Positions 24,882 to 33,219 of a DNA stretch of 37,502 nucleotides are shown here, in pieces. The notes beneath the pieces are model-generated. The model was not told the DNA's origin, searched no databases, and saw nothing but the letters and a program-made list of their open reading frames with translations. The position numbers and the translations under genes are program-made. Within the stretch, counting starts at the first letter, position 1, and each line of letters begins with the position of its first letter. This DNA is from an uncultured Porphyromonadaceae bacterium (GTDB taxonomy: Bacteria > Bacteroidota > Bacteroidia > Bacteroidales > Muribaculaceae). Location: NCBI GenBank assembly GCA_947174235.1, contig CAMWID010000032.1, positions 1 through 37,502 of the forward strand, given 5' to 3'.

Positions 24882-25895
24882 ATGAAGCGTCTTCCGTTGT
24901 ATATCGACCTGACTTTCTGCATCATCGTTCTTCCAATAATGATGATGATTTTCCCTGTAGAGAGGTGGTATCATTATTTTCCGGGATATGTGGTGACTGT
25001 GGGGGTGTGGCTGTATTCACTATATATGCTTAACCGGTTTGTGACCGTCCCTTTTCTGTTTAAAGGGAGGTTTTTCATGTGGATAGGCGTATTGTTGATA
25101 TTGGTTCCTGTATTTGTGACTTATTGCATCTCTTGCGTTATGCTTTATCCACCCAAGCCAAGTGTCTATGACGAGGGAATATTCAGGGTGTTTCCCAATA
25201 TCCAGCAATATCAACAGGCAGTATGGTCGTTGTTTATGATAGTCGAGACATTCAGTTTCGGGGTTGGGCTTTTGACTCAGGTAAATGAGCAATGGGTTCG
25301 CCGCAAGCGGGTTGAAGAAGAGCAAAGGAAAGCGGAGATCGCACTTTTCAAGGCTCAGATAAGACCACATTTTATGTTTAATACCCTCAATTCGGTCTAC
25401 GGACTGTTCTTAACCGGCAATGAAAAGGCGCTTGAATCTCTTGAACGCTTTATTTCAATGATACGTTATGTCCATACGACCGCTGTGCGGGATTTCGTGG
25501 CGTTGAAAGAGGAAGTGGATTATATAAGGCAGTATGTGTCGATCCAGTCTTTGAGACTTAATGAAATGACTGAGGTGAATTTCGTCACGGATGTTGAGGA
25601 TGGCGAGCTTATGGTTCCTCCGATGCTCCTTATCACATTTGTAGAGAATTGTTTTAAGCATGGGGTTTCACCTGTGGAGAAGGGATATATAAATGTGTCA
25701 ATAAGTGAGAATTCTGCCAAAATGACCTTGACGACTGAAAACAGGGTTTGCAAGGTCATTAACCATGGAGAGCATATGGGGATTGCGAATTGCAGGCGGC
25801 GTCTTGAACTACAGTATCCCGGACGTCATAAACTGGAAATATTCAATAATGGAGAAATTTATAAAGTTAAACTTTGCATATATTTGTCAGCATGA
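24882..25895 (+). CDS. LytS/YehU-type sensor histidine kinase
   Basis: The 337-residue protein has four N-terminal membrane helices (about 8-25, 33-50, 63-88, 110-132), a short charged coiled stretch (VRRKRVEEEQRKAEIALFKAQ), and a HisKA_7TM/LytS-type kinase core. The phospho-acceptor is His163 in IRPHFMFNTLNS, and the ATP-binding N box is VENCFKHGV. The G box region GIANCRRRLELQYPG is present. There is no obvious large extracellular sensing domain, so it may sense through its membrane part or a partner. Its stop overlaps the ATG of the response regulator (ATGA at 25892-25895). It is transcribed divergently from the RND pump, which it may control (inference). Confidence 0.92.
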   Translation: MKRLPLYIDLTFCIIVLPIMMMIFPVERWYHYFPGYVVTVGVWLYSLYMLNRFVTVPFLFKGRFFMWIGVLLILVPVFVTYCISCVMLYPPKPSVYDEGIFRVFPNIQQYQQAVWSLFMIVETFSFGVGLLTQVNEQWVRRKRVEEEQRKAEIALFKAQIRPHFMFNTLNSVYGLFLTGNEKALESLERFISMIRYVHTTAVRDFVALKEEVDYIRQYVSIQSLRLNEMTEVNFVTDVEDGELMVPPMLLITFVENCFKHGVSPVEKGYINVSISENSAKMTLTTENRVCKVINHGEHMGIANCRRRLELQYPGRHKLEIFNNGEIYKVKLCIYLSA

Positions 25896-26611
25896 TTAAA
25901 TGTGTAGCGATAGATGACGAACCGATAGCACTGAGTATAATTCAGGAATATTGCAGAAAATTTGGCAGCATAGATCTGCAATGTTTCACTTCTCCCATAG
26001 ACGGGATGAAATGCATAGACAGGACATGTCCGGATATTGTATTCATGGATATAGAAATGGGTTCTCATAACGGGCTTGAGCTTGCAAGGACGCTTTGTCC
26101 GGGCACATGCCTGATATTCACCACAGCATATTCTCAGTATGCTTTGGAAGGTTTCGAGGTAAACGCCATAGATTTCCTTCATAAGCCGATTTTTTATCAG
26201 CGTTTTGAGAAGGCAATGGAAAAGGCGCTGATATGGATCGACAAGCGCAGCCTTCAGGGGGTAAGGCGAGACACTATCACCCTTAAGGTGGAGCATAAAA
26301 ATGTTGTAATAGATGTTGATGACATTCTGTTTATAGAAGCTATGGACAACTATGTCAAGGTGTTTAGAAAAGATCAGCCGATGGTTTTGTCTCAGATAAC
26401 GATGAAAGAGATGGATGAGAAACTTCCGGATGACAGATTCTTTAGGGTTCACCGATCGTTTATTGTTTCGCTTAATTCTATTGAAAAGTTTTCCAACCGG
26501 AAAATTTTTGTAAAAAACAGTATCCGTCCTATTCCGGTAGGAAGGAAGTATATAGACTCATTTAAAAATATATATAATATTTTAAAACTTAATATATCCG
26601 AATCAAGATGA
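25892..26611 (+). CDS. LytTR-family response regulator
   Basis: From ATG 25892 the product is 239 residues. The receiver domain (1-120) has the acidic pair VAIDDEP, the phospho-acceptor Asp53 in FMDIEM and the conserved Lys in FLHKPI. The DNA-binding LytTR domain (about 135-235) has ILFIEAMDNYVKVF and FFRVHRSFIVSL followed by the NxxxI-type ending IPVGRKYIDSFK. LytTR proteins bind direct repeats upstream of envelope or transport genes. ATG 25892 overlaps the kinase stop by 4 nt. An upstream TTG at 25874 is less likely. The stop overlaps the next gene by ATGA. Confidence 0.93.
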   Translation: MIKCVAIDDEPIALSIIQEYCRKFGSIDLQCFTSPIDGMKCIDRTCPDIVFMDIEMGSHNGLELARTLCPGTCLIFTTAYSQYALEGFEVNAIDFLHKPIFYQRFEKAMEKALIWIDKRSLQGVRRDTITLKVEHKNVVIDVDDILFIEAMDNYVKVFRKDQPMVLSQITMKEMDEKLPDDRFFRVHRSFIVSLNSIEKFSNRKIFVKNSIRPIPVGRKYIDSFKNIYNILKLNISESR

Positions 26612-27069
26612 AAAGATTTATGACAATGGCGCTTCTTGTGGTTATGGCGTCGGTTTCGGCATTTGTCTATGCCGGGACACCTATAAAAGCTACAGAGCTT
26701 CCTAAGGCTGCCCAGACTTTCCTGACTAAATATTTCTCGGGAGATGAAGTGCGTAAGGCAGAAAAAGATCAAGGCAGACGTGGTCTGGAGTATGAGGTTG
26801 ACCTTGCCAGTGGTGCCGAGGTGGACTTTATGGAAAATGGAGACTGGAAAGAGGTGAAGGCAGCCCGAGGGAAATCTGTACCGGCTGGGATAGTGCCTTC
26901 GGCTATATCAAAATATGTGTCTTCCAATTTCAGCGGACAGAGCATAGTTGAGATATCCCGCAAACGAGGTGGATATGAGGTGGAGCTGTCAAACGGTACA
27001 GAACTTAAACTGACGGAAGATGCCAAGCCGATGCAGGCTCGCAACGGAGGCGGACGTCGTGCCAGATAA
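26608..27069 (+). CDS. Exported PepSY-like (BLIP-like, DUF2874 type) protein
   Basis: The 153-residue product has a signal peptide (MKRFMTMALLVVMASVSAFVYAG). The mature part has two copies of a short alpha-beta unit: PKAAQTFLTKYFSGDEVRKAEKD...YEVDLASGAEVDF and VPSAISKYVSSNFSGQSIVEISRKRGGYEVELSNGTELKL. This is the PepSY-like/beta-lactamase-inhibitor-like arrangement common in Bacteroidota periplasm. The tail is Gly/Arg-rich (ARNGGGRRAR). It overlaps the response-regulator stop by 4 nt, so it is the third gene of the two-component operon. It may act as a periplasmic sensor accessory, or be a regulated output. The same domain is fused to the esterase at 14933-16273. Confidence 0.85.
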   Translation: MKRFMTMALLVVMASVSAFVYAGTPIKATELPKAAQTFLTKYFSGDEVRKAEKDQGRRGLEYEVDLASGAEVDFMENGDWKEVKAARGKSVPAGIVPSAISKYVSSNFSGQSIVEISRKRGGYEVELSNGTELKLTEDAKPMQARNGGGRRAR

Positions 27070-27098
27070 GTAGTTTTTACGACGGAGATCAGTAGATG

Positions 27099-27154
27099 CC
27101 TGCATATGCAAAAGAGAGAGTCTTTTCGGGGGCTCTCTCTTTTGCATATGCAGG
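27099..27154. terminator. 22-bp perfect hairpin between convergent genes
   Basis: Bases 27099-27120 pair without mismatch with 27133-27154 around a 12-nt loop (TCTTTTCGGGGG). The arms carry GCATATGCAAAAGAGAGAG. It lies midway between the stops of the PepSY-like gene (27069, +) and the MFS gene (27169, -). It probably acts as a bidirectional terminator, although neither side has a long T tract after the stem. Confidence 0.75.
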
Positions 27155-27168
27155 GATCTTGCCGGCGG

Positions 27169-28779
27169 TCAGATTGCCTTTCCGGCACGGATCTCAGACC
27201 TCACGGTGCCGCGCAATATCCTGCGTATCGTTTTCCACTTCGGGAAAATAGCCCATGGTCTTACGGAGCTGTAGCTTAAGAGTATGACAGTAATTGAAAT
27301 CAGGGCTATGATAAGCAGCCATCCATATATCTCTTTCATAGATACCACAAGTGCCTGCATGGCAGTGATTCCAAATAGCTCTCCGGTAGACATATGTGAC
27401 GTCGCGGCAGACATGTCAGTTATAGCCGAACTCAGGAACGCCGCATTTTTCGCCATTGTGACTTTCAAAAACTCTCCGATCACGGCAGGTCCGAATGCCG
27501 CTCCCATCACGGCTCCTGTAAATCCGTTTATCGTCAGGGCCTGGGGAAAAACCTGAAACGGCAGTCCGCTTTGGACTATAGATGTCAGGAATACGATAGA
27601 TATTATCACGGACGCCGCCCCCCGGAAGAACAAAGGAACGAAAAGCATTTCTTTTTCAATGCCGTAGTCGATAAGAAAGTAGAAATACGCCAGATATAAT
27701 GCTGCCAATATAAAGCCGATCGCAGTCATTGTCTTGTATCTCCATTTGCGTATCGCGAATGTCAGATAGGTGAAGACGCATCCGGCAATGATACCGGCGA
27801 AGACATACCAGTTGAGATCGATTAGATTGGTCTCGTCAAATCCCAATATGTTGGCGGCATACGAGTGTTCAAACACATGCTCTGTGGCGAGCAAAGTGAA
27901 AAACACGAGGTATACAGCTGTGGCGCGTATCACGTTTCTGTTTTTCATCGCCATGAATGATATATATGGATGGTGGAGAAACGACGCTCTCCATAGATTG
28001 ATGAAAAGGCAGAGCAGACCCAATATCGTCGCTCCCTGGATTTCAGATGCTTCCCACCAGTCATAGAAATTTCCGTATATGCAAATGAAAGTGAAACACA
28101 ACATGAACCCTGCCCACAGGATGGATCCTATCCAGTCGATGCCGAGCAGAGGTATAAACATAGGGGCGCGGACGGGTCTTACGAGAATCATCACCATTAG
28201 CATCATGAGCGCCAGCAGACCGATCATGATCCAGTGCATGTATTCCCATTGAGAGAAGAAAGCTGTGTAGACCGTGGCTATGCCGCTCAGCTGTATCGCG
28301 CTGTCTACCACTATATAGACATAGCAGAAGAATATCGACATATCGCGTACCGGTGTGAGCCATAGCTGGATGGTGGAGTTGCAGGCAAAAGTGGCTTGCA
28401 TCCTGAACCATCCGGCTATGAAACATGTGGCGACAAGCACCGGTACGGAATCTGTGTTGGCGCAGATTATGTTGGCGGCGATAAGCACAAGACCGCACAC
28501 GAGGAGCTGTGTGCGGTTGGAAAACCTGAATTTGATGCGGAACATGACCGCAAAATTTATAGCGAGTCCGATAATCGACGCGTAACCTGCCATAAGTATA
28601 TCTTCCTGCATCAGTGCAGTGGATCCGACCATATCGGAAACCGCTGCAAGATATACACCTCCGGAGAATTGAATGATCAGCACGAAGAAAATGAACAGCC
28701 AGGGTTTGAGGCGTCGTGGTACGAAATCGGGAACGTCAGGGATATTGAAAGGTCCCTGTGGAGCATGCCAGTCAGCCAT
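27169..28779 (-). CDS. MFS drug/proton antiporter, EmrB/DHA2 type
   Basis: The 536-residue protein has about 14 predicted membrane segments, the number expected for DHA2-type MFS exporters. It is encoded after a HlyD-type adaptor and a TolC-type channel, which is the EmrA-EmrB-TolC arrangement. The start (MADWHAPQGPFNIPDVPDF) is hydrophilic and there is a long C-terminal basic tail (KWKTIRRILRGTVRSEIRAGKAI). The gene begins 1 nt after the adaptor stop. Substrates of such systems are hydrophobic drugs, bile salts or fatty acids; nothing narrows it here. It ends the operon, facing the long hairpin at 27099-27154. Confidence 0.88.
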   Translation of the reverse strand: MADWHAPQGPFNIPDVPDFVPRRLKPWLFIFFVLIIQFSGGVYLAAVSDMVGSTALMQEDILMAGYASIIGLAINFAVMFRIKFRFSNRTQLLVCGLVLIAANIICANTDSVPVLVATCFIAGWFRMQATFACNSTIQLWLTPVRDMSIFFCYVYIVVDSAIQLSGIATVYTAFFSQWEYMHWIMIGLLALMMLMVMILVRPVRAPMFIPLLGIDWIGSILWAGFMLCFTFICIYGNFYDWWEASEIQGATILGLLCLFINLWRASFLHHPYISFMAMKNRNVIRATAVYLVFFTLLATEHVFEHSYAANILGFDETNLIDLNWYVFAGIIAGCVFTYLTFAIRKWRYKTMTAIGFILAALYLAYFYFLIDYGIEKEMLFVPLFFRGAASVIISIVFLTSIVQSGLPFQVFPQALTINGFTGAVMGAAFGPAVIGEFLKVTMAKNAAFLSSAITDMSAATSHMSTGELFGITAMQALVVSMKEIYGWLLIIALISITVILLSYSSVRPWAIFPKWKTIRRILRGTVRSEIRAGKAI

Positions 28780-28780
28780 A

Positions 28781-29815
28781 TCAGTATTTCACTTCACACT
28801 CCACGTTCATCCCCGCGCGGAGACGGAGCATGTCGTCGGGATTGTTGTCTTTAGAAAATTCTATCCTTACCGGGATGCGCTGTCTCACTTTTACAAAATT
28901 TCCGGCGGAATTGTCTTGCGGAAGTATGGAAAGAGAGGCGCCAGTGGCTTTTGATATGGCTGTCACTTCGCCGTTGAACGTGATATCCGGTATGGCGTCT
29001 ACCTTTATTTCCACTTTGCTTCCCGGCTCTATGTGTCGGAGTTGGGTTTCCTTATAATTGGCTGTCACCCAGATCTCGGATGAATCTACAATATCAAGAA
29101 GTGTCTGTCCGGGTTGTACGAGCTGCCCTACCTGGATCTCTTTCCTTGATGTGTAACCGTCGCACGGGGCTGTAATTACGCAGTATGAAAGGTTAAGTTC
29201 CGCAGTTTCAAGAAGGGCTTTTGTAAGTTCGATACCGGCATCATTCTGGGCGATCCTTTGTTTTGTCTCCGATACGACGGATGACGTTGCGGAACGTTGG
29301 CGCGCCAGCATTTCGTATCTTGCCTTCTTTGCCTCATAGTCGGTTTTTGCGGCATCGAACTGCTGGCGTGTGACGGCATCCTGTTCCATAAGCTTTTTGT
29401 ATCTTTCGAAATCAGTCGCAGCCATGTCCATCACAACTTTCGCCTCAGCGATAGAAGCTTCGGAAACGGCTACATTCGCGGCTGCAACCCCTACGCTCCT
29501 GTCGGCAACATCTTTCCCTGCAAGCGCGTTGCGGTAGTCGGCGGCAGCCTGCGCCACTCTCAGCCTCATGTCGGCGTCATCGATTATCACGAGGGTGTCG
29601 CCTTTCTTCACCGGTTCATATTCCTTGAACCGAATCTCCTTGATATATCCCTGGACGCGTGAATTCACAGGCACTATCTGCCGGCATATCTGGGCATTGT
29701 CGGTGAATTCCACATTGCCGAGATGTACAAATTTACTGCCGATCCAGACAGCGGCAGCGATGACAACAGCTATGGTCACGATATAGGAGAGTATTTTTTT
29801 AGTACGATGGTTCAT
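28781..29815 (-). CDS. HlyD/EmrA-family membrane fusion protein
   Basis: The 344-residue protein has an N-terminal membrane anchor (KKILSYIVTIAVVIAAAVWIG), followed by the barrel-sandwich half ICRQIVPVNSRVQGYIKEIRFKEYEPVKKGDTLVIIDD. A long alpha-helical hairpin covers about 75-195 with Ala/Glu/Lys-rich coiled sequence. The returning lipoyl half is LSYCVITAPCDGYTSRKEIQVGQLVQPGQTLLDIVD and the beta-barrel domain is WVTANYKETQLRHIEPGSKVEIKVDAIP. These are the classic EmrA/HlyD elements. It bridges the MFS permease and the TolC channel. Its ATG overlaps the TolC stop by 4 nt (ATGA at 29812-29815). Confidence 0.93.
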   Translation of the reverse strand: MNHRTKKILSYIVTIAVVIAAAVWIGSKFVHLGNVEFTDNAQICRQIVPVNSRVQGYIKEIRFKEYEPVKKGDTLVIIDDADMRLRVAQAAADYRNALAGKDVADRSVGVAAANVAVSEASIAEAKVVMDMAATDFERYKKLMEQDAVTRQQFDAAKTDYEAKKARYEMLARQRSATSSVVSETKQRIAQNDAGIELTKALLETAELNLSYCVITAPCDGYTSRKEIQVGQLVQPGQTLLDIVDSSEIWVTANYKETQLRHIEPGSKVEIKVDAIPDITFNGEVTAISKATGASLSILPQDNSAGNFVKVRQRIPVRIEFSKDNNPDDMLRLRAGMNVECEVKY

Positions 29816-31131
29816 ATTTTTCCGGAAGTGAATAAAAGTTTGTAATAATAGTATATGATGTTTATCCTGGCGTTGACAAGCTGTTGCTCCGCTTCAAGTT
29901 TGGAGTTGGCAGCATCCAGCATGTCGGTGATCAGCGCCATGTCTGCGGAATAGCGTGTAGCTGTCGTGCGATAGTTGCGCTCGGCGAGTTCTACACTTTT
30001 GCCTTGAGTCTTGAGTTCTTCATACGCTTCCATATAACGCACATAATCAGCCCTGATGCCAAGATTAATGTTCTCTTTGGCTGCTTCAAGCGCATCAATG
30101 GCATGACGGGTGGCGGCTTTGCTTTTTGACAAAGCCTTGTTGTTTTTGTAAAGGGACGCGATATTGTAACTCAGTCCGACACCCACATACCAGTAGCTCA
30201 GATTCCTGTCAAGAGGAGGTATCTCCACGAGAATCGGTCCGTCGATTGTCCATGCCGCCTGCAATCCGATTTTGGGAAGCCGTTCGCTTTTTACAAGATC
30301 TTCGGCTTTGCGGCTGATGTCTACGCCGGAGCGGGCGATACTGATCACCGGAGAATTTTCCGCCGCTTCACTCTGCCACCACTCTTCATGTGAAACCGGA
30401 AGCGACCGGCGAAGTATCATCGTGTCGGGAACTATCACTGTTCCCGCCGGTAATCCGGCTGTCACGACAAGATTGTGGTTGAGGATGTCAAGCGTATTGT
30501 TTATCTTGACTAATTGAAGATCAAGATTGGCGACCAACAGTTCATAACGTGTTATGTCGTTCTGCAGGGCGGTTCCCTGTGCATATCTTGCCCTCATCTC
30601 GTCAAGCACTTTCCTTGCCTGCCCGATATTGTTTTCCACGACATTTCGCAAGTTGCTATACTTGTATATGTCGAGGTAGAAACCTGTGAGCTGGAAACGG
30701 ATATTGTCGCGTTGCAGCTCTGTGGCATAGCGGGAGGCTGTGGATTTAAGTTCTGCAAGCCGGATGCTGTTTGTCACTGCCCCTCCGGTATAAAGGGGCT
30801 GGGTCACGTTGATTCCGAGACCGTTGCCTAAATGCGGAATCGGTGCCTTCTGATAGTCGGAAAAATCTCGTTTGGTTATGAATCCGTCGCCAATATAGCT
30901 TAGCGAAAGTTTCGCTTCAATCTCCGGAAGGCGTGCATTCTTTGCAACGCTGATCTCCTGTCGGGCTTCGTCTTCGGCAGAGAATGAAGGGCGGAGCTGC
31001 ACGCTGTTTGATTCTGCGATTTCAAACAGTTCCTCTATCGACAGTACTTTGTTTTCCTGTGCATGGATATGCCCCCCGCCGCTCAGCAAGGCGGCAGTGA
31101 GCAGCCCCGTGAGCAATCGGTGATTGTTCAT
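29812..31131 (-). CDS. TolC-family outer-membrane efflux channel
   Basis: The 439-residue protein has a signal peptide (cleavage near GGHIHAQE). It carries the internal duplication of TolC proteins: two long coiled-coil halves, about 35-215 and 245-430, with repeated motifs such as SVQLRPSFSAEDEARQEISVAKNARLPEI and KSERLPKIGLQAAW. As a trimer it forms the outer-membrane duct of the exporter encoded downstream. It is the first gene of the three-gene operon. A promoter with both consensus boxes lies at 31396-31428, giving a leader near 259 nt. Confidence 0.93.
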   Translation of the reverse strand: MNNHRLLTGLLTAALLSGGGHIHAQENKVLSIEELFEIAESNSVQLRPSFSAEDEARQEISVAKNARLPEIEAKLSLSYIGDGFITKRDFSDYQKAPIPHLGNGLGINVTQPLYTGGAVTNSIRLAELKSTASRYATELQRDNIRFQLTGFYLDIYKYSNLRNVVENNIGQARKVLDEMRARYAQGTALQNDITRYELLVANLDLQLVKINNTLDILNHNLVVTAGLPAGTVIVPDTMILRRSLPVSHEEWWQSEAAENSPVISIARSGVDISRKAEDLVKSERLPKIGLQAAWTIDGPILVEIPPLDRNLSYWYVGVGLSYNIASLYKNNKALSKSKAATRHAIDALEAAKENINLGIRADYVRYMEAYEELKTQGKSVELAERNYRTTATRYSADMALITDMLDAANSKLEAEQQLVNARINIIYYYYKLLFTSGKI

Positions 31132-31390
31132 AAGGTATTATGGAATTAAAATGTAATTATGGAATGTTGTCAGGTCTTGTCGTCGGGCAACCGGCAGTCT
31201 CTCATATGTAGTACGTATGTGTCGAGACGGCTGATAATATCAGAATTTGCCGGAAATTGCCGTGATACCGTCAAAAATCGTGGCGGTACTTTTCCAATTT
31301 TCAAGAACTCCCCAGTTGAAAACTTTACGGACTGCTAAGGATGTAATATAGGAAATGTGTGTCATTTATGGCGCGGCTCTTTGTGAATCG
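31132..31390 (-). other. Long untranslated leader of the TolC-HlyD-MFS operon
   Basis: This stretch has no supported gene. It is downstream of the promoter at 31396-31428 and so is predicted to be a 5' leader. It contains an inverted repeat CTGATAATATCAG (13 bases, near 31228-31240) and an imperfect one, CATATGTA/TACGTATG (near 31203-31219), which could be repressor sites or RNA stems. A GCCG word recurs nearby (GCCGGAAATTGCCG). I do not recognise a known riboswitch. Confidence 0.5.
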
Positions 31391-31395
31391 CGGTG

Positions 31396-31428
31396 CAAAT
31401 TTACAAATTTTTTTTGTTTTGTTGCAAA
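31396..31428 (-). promoter_or_regulatory. Promoter of the TolC-HlyD-MFS operon
   Basis: On the minus strand TTTG at 31428-31425 is followed after 21 nt of A-rich sequence by TAAATTTG at 31403-31396. Both boxes match the Bacteroidota consensus exactly. This is one of the cleanest promoter matches in the window. Confidence 0.75.
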
Positions 31429-31450
31429 TTCAGCGTGTATGACTTTTATA

Positions 31451-31664
31451 CCCCGTTCCCAGATATTCATTATAGAAAGCTCTTAGAAACTGTTTAAATT
31501 TATTTTATCTTGTCATTGAGGTCTTTGCCGGCATCTTTATGATATTTATTCAGTCATTATGGAACCCCATGACTCCTTTATAAATATCAAAAATCTGCCT
31601 GACAAATCCTCTCAATTCCTTCGACAAATAAATTTAAACAGTTTCTTAACGCTGGGGAACGGGG
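31451..31664. repeat. Older inverted repeat split by the MITE-like element
   Basis: CCCCGTTCCCAG (31451-31462) and CTGGGGAACGGGG (31652-31664) are inverted copies with one extra base in the right arm. If the element between 31483 and 31645 is removed, they lie about 26 bases apart and form a terminator-like stem followed by TTTGAG. Confidence 0.6.
31486..31645. mobile_element. MITE-like element with 20-bp terminal inverted repeats
   Basis: GAAACTGTTTAAATTTATTT at 31486-31505 is repeated in exact inverse at 31626-31645. The element of about 160 bp is flanked on both sides by TTA (31483-31485 and 31646-31648), which looks like a 3-bp target duplication. The interior is itself an imperfect palindrome (for example GATATTTAT with ATAAATATC, and GTCAT with ATGAC). 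There is no coding capacity. The termini and a TNA-type duplication suggest mobilisation by an IS5/IS1031-type transposase, but this is a resemblance only. Confidence 0.65.
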
Positions 31665-31737
31665 TTTGAGATTGTTATAGCCTTTGTGGAGAAATTAATA
31701 TAGATTTTAGCGGATACGCTCTTATTTGGATAAAATG

Positions 31738-31768
31738 TTGTATATCGTTTGAAAAGGTGTTAAATTTG
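31738..31768 (+). promoter_or_regulatory. Promoter of the alpha/beta hydrolase gene
   Basis: TTG at 31738-31740, 20 nt, then TAAATTTG at 31761-31768 matches the Bacteroidota consensus. Transcription would begin near 31774, about 35 nt before the ATG at 31809. Confidence 0.65.
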
Positions 31769-31808
31769 CATAGCATTATTATAATGTTTTGACCAGCAAT
31801 ATGTATTT

Positions 31809-33170
31809 ATGAAAAATTTTATCAGATTATACGGATTAGTGGCTGTTATGGCTGTCTTGTTTTGTGTCGATGCGCTTGCGTTAGACGGTGCCTGGCGTGG
31901 TGAACTTGCCATAGGGGAAATGAAAATACCTTTGGTGTTCAACTTTGCTGAAAATGGGGCAGGGGAGACATCATGTAGTATAGATTCCCCCTCGCAGGGT
32001 GCTAAAGAAATACCAGTGAGGGTCGTGTTATGTACGTCTGATTCAATATCTCTTGAATGCAATTCCATAGGTGTCAAATTTAATGGGAATATATCTGATG
32101 ACACAATTGTGGGGAAATTCGTGCAGCGCGGATTCACTTTCCCAATGACATTAAAACCGGATACCCCTTTACAAGAACGTCGGCCTCAGACTCCGCAGCC
32201 TCCATATCCATACATTGTAAAAGACACCGTCTTTATGGCTCCGGATGGAGTCGAACTCTGTGGAACTTTGTCAATACCGTTGCCGGAGAAAAACGGAACT
32301 GTCCCGGCTGTCGTGATGGTTACGGGAAGCGGTCCGCAAAACCGTGACGAAGAGTTGTATGAACATAAGCCATTTGCTGTCATTGCCGACTATCTTGCCA
32401 GGAATGGTGTGGCATCGTTGAGATATGATGACCGAGGTACCGGCAAATCGAAGGGTGATTTTTTGAAAGGTACTACTTACACGTTTAAAGATGATGCGAA
32501 AAGCGGCATAGAGTTTATGCGCACCATTCCGGGGATAGGGAAGACCGGAGTGATAGGGCATTCCGAAGGTGGTACAATAGCTTTTATGTTGGGTGCAGAG
32601 AATGTTCCTGATTTTATTGTATCGTTAGCGGGAATGGCTGTGACCGGAAAAGACGCGCTTATGGCACAGAACGCCCGTTATCTTGATAAATCCGGAATCA
32701 CAGGTAAAGATAAGGAAAACTGTCTTGCCCTTATAAGCTCTCTTTTTGATGAGATGGCGGCGCAAGGAAAAGCCGGAGTATCCACGCCGATAGATTCTGA
32801 TTCAATTGCCAAAGTACAGGGTATAGAGGTGCCACAAGAAATTCTCTCAACTTTGAAATCCACTCAAAAGATTCGTACTTCCTGGTTTGACATATTGCTT
32901 GGAATTAATCCGGCAGAGGACATTGCCTGCATTAAGTGTCCTGTGCTCGCCATTAATGGAGACAAAGACACTCAGGTGGAGGCAGCAACGAATCTTGCAG
33001 TAATAAAAGAAAATTGTCCGAGTGCAGAAATCAGAATGATGCCGTCGTTAAACCACATGATGCAACATGCGCAGACGGGGGATATGACGGAATACAATGA
33101 AATTCGTGAAACCATATCTCCTGAAGTGTTGGAAATAATCCTTGAGTTTATCAAGAATCAAAGTAAATAA
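31809..33170 (+). CDS. Exported alpha/beta hydrolase (S33/serine aminopeptidase-like)
   Basis: The 453-residue protein has a signal peptide (cleavage near ALALDG). A small beta-rich N-terminal domain follows (about 25-120, WRGELAIGEMKIPLVFNF...), as seen in Bacteroidota alpha/beta hydrolases of the DUF3887/S33 type. The hydrolase domain starts near VELCGTLSIPLP and PAVVMVTGSGPQNRDEE (oxyanion region). The nucleophile is Ser252 in GHSEGG. The acid is Asp385 or Asp387 in NGDKDTQV, and the base is His416 in SLNHMMQHA. The triad seems complete. Substrate unknown: peptides or esters. It has its own promoter and is flanked by a MITE-like element and a decayed gene, so the locus has seen DNA insertion. 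Confidence 0.88.
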   Translation: MKNFIRLYGLVAVMAVLFCVDALALDGAWRGELAIGEMKIPLVFNFAENGAGETSCSIDSPSQGAKEIPVRVVLCTSDSISLECNSIGVKFNGNISDDTIVGKFVQRGFTFPMTLKPDTPLQERRPQTPQPPYPYIVKDTVFMAPDGVELCGTLSIPLPEKNGTVPAVVMVTGSGPQNRDEELYEHKPFAVIADYLARNGVASLRYDDRGTGKSKGDFLKGTTYTFKDDAKSGIEFMRTIPGIGKTGVIGHSEGGTIAFMLGAENVPDFIVSLAGMAVTGKDALMAQNARYLDKSGITGKDKENCLALISSLFDEMAAQGKAGVSTPIDSDSIAKVQGIEVPQEILSTLKSTQKIRTSWFDILLGINPAEDIACIKCPVLAINGDKDTQVEAATNLAVIKENCPSAEIRMMPSLNHMMQHAQTGDMTEYNEIRETISPEVLEIILEFIKNQSK

Positions 33171-33219
33171 TAGAATCGGTACTTCTATTACATCTATACC
33201 ACTTGCTCCATCATCGCAA

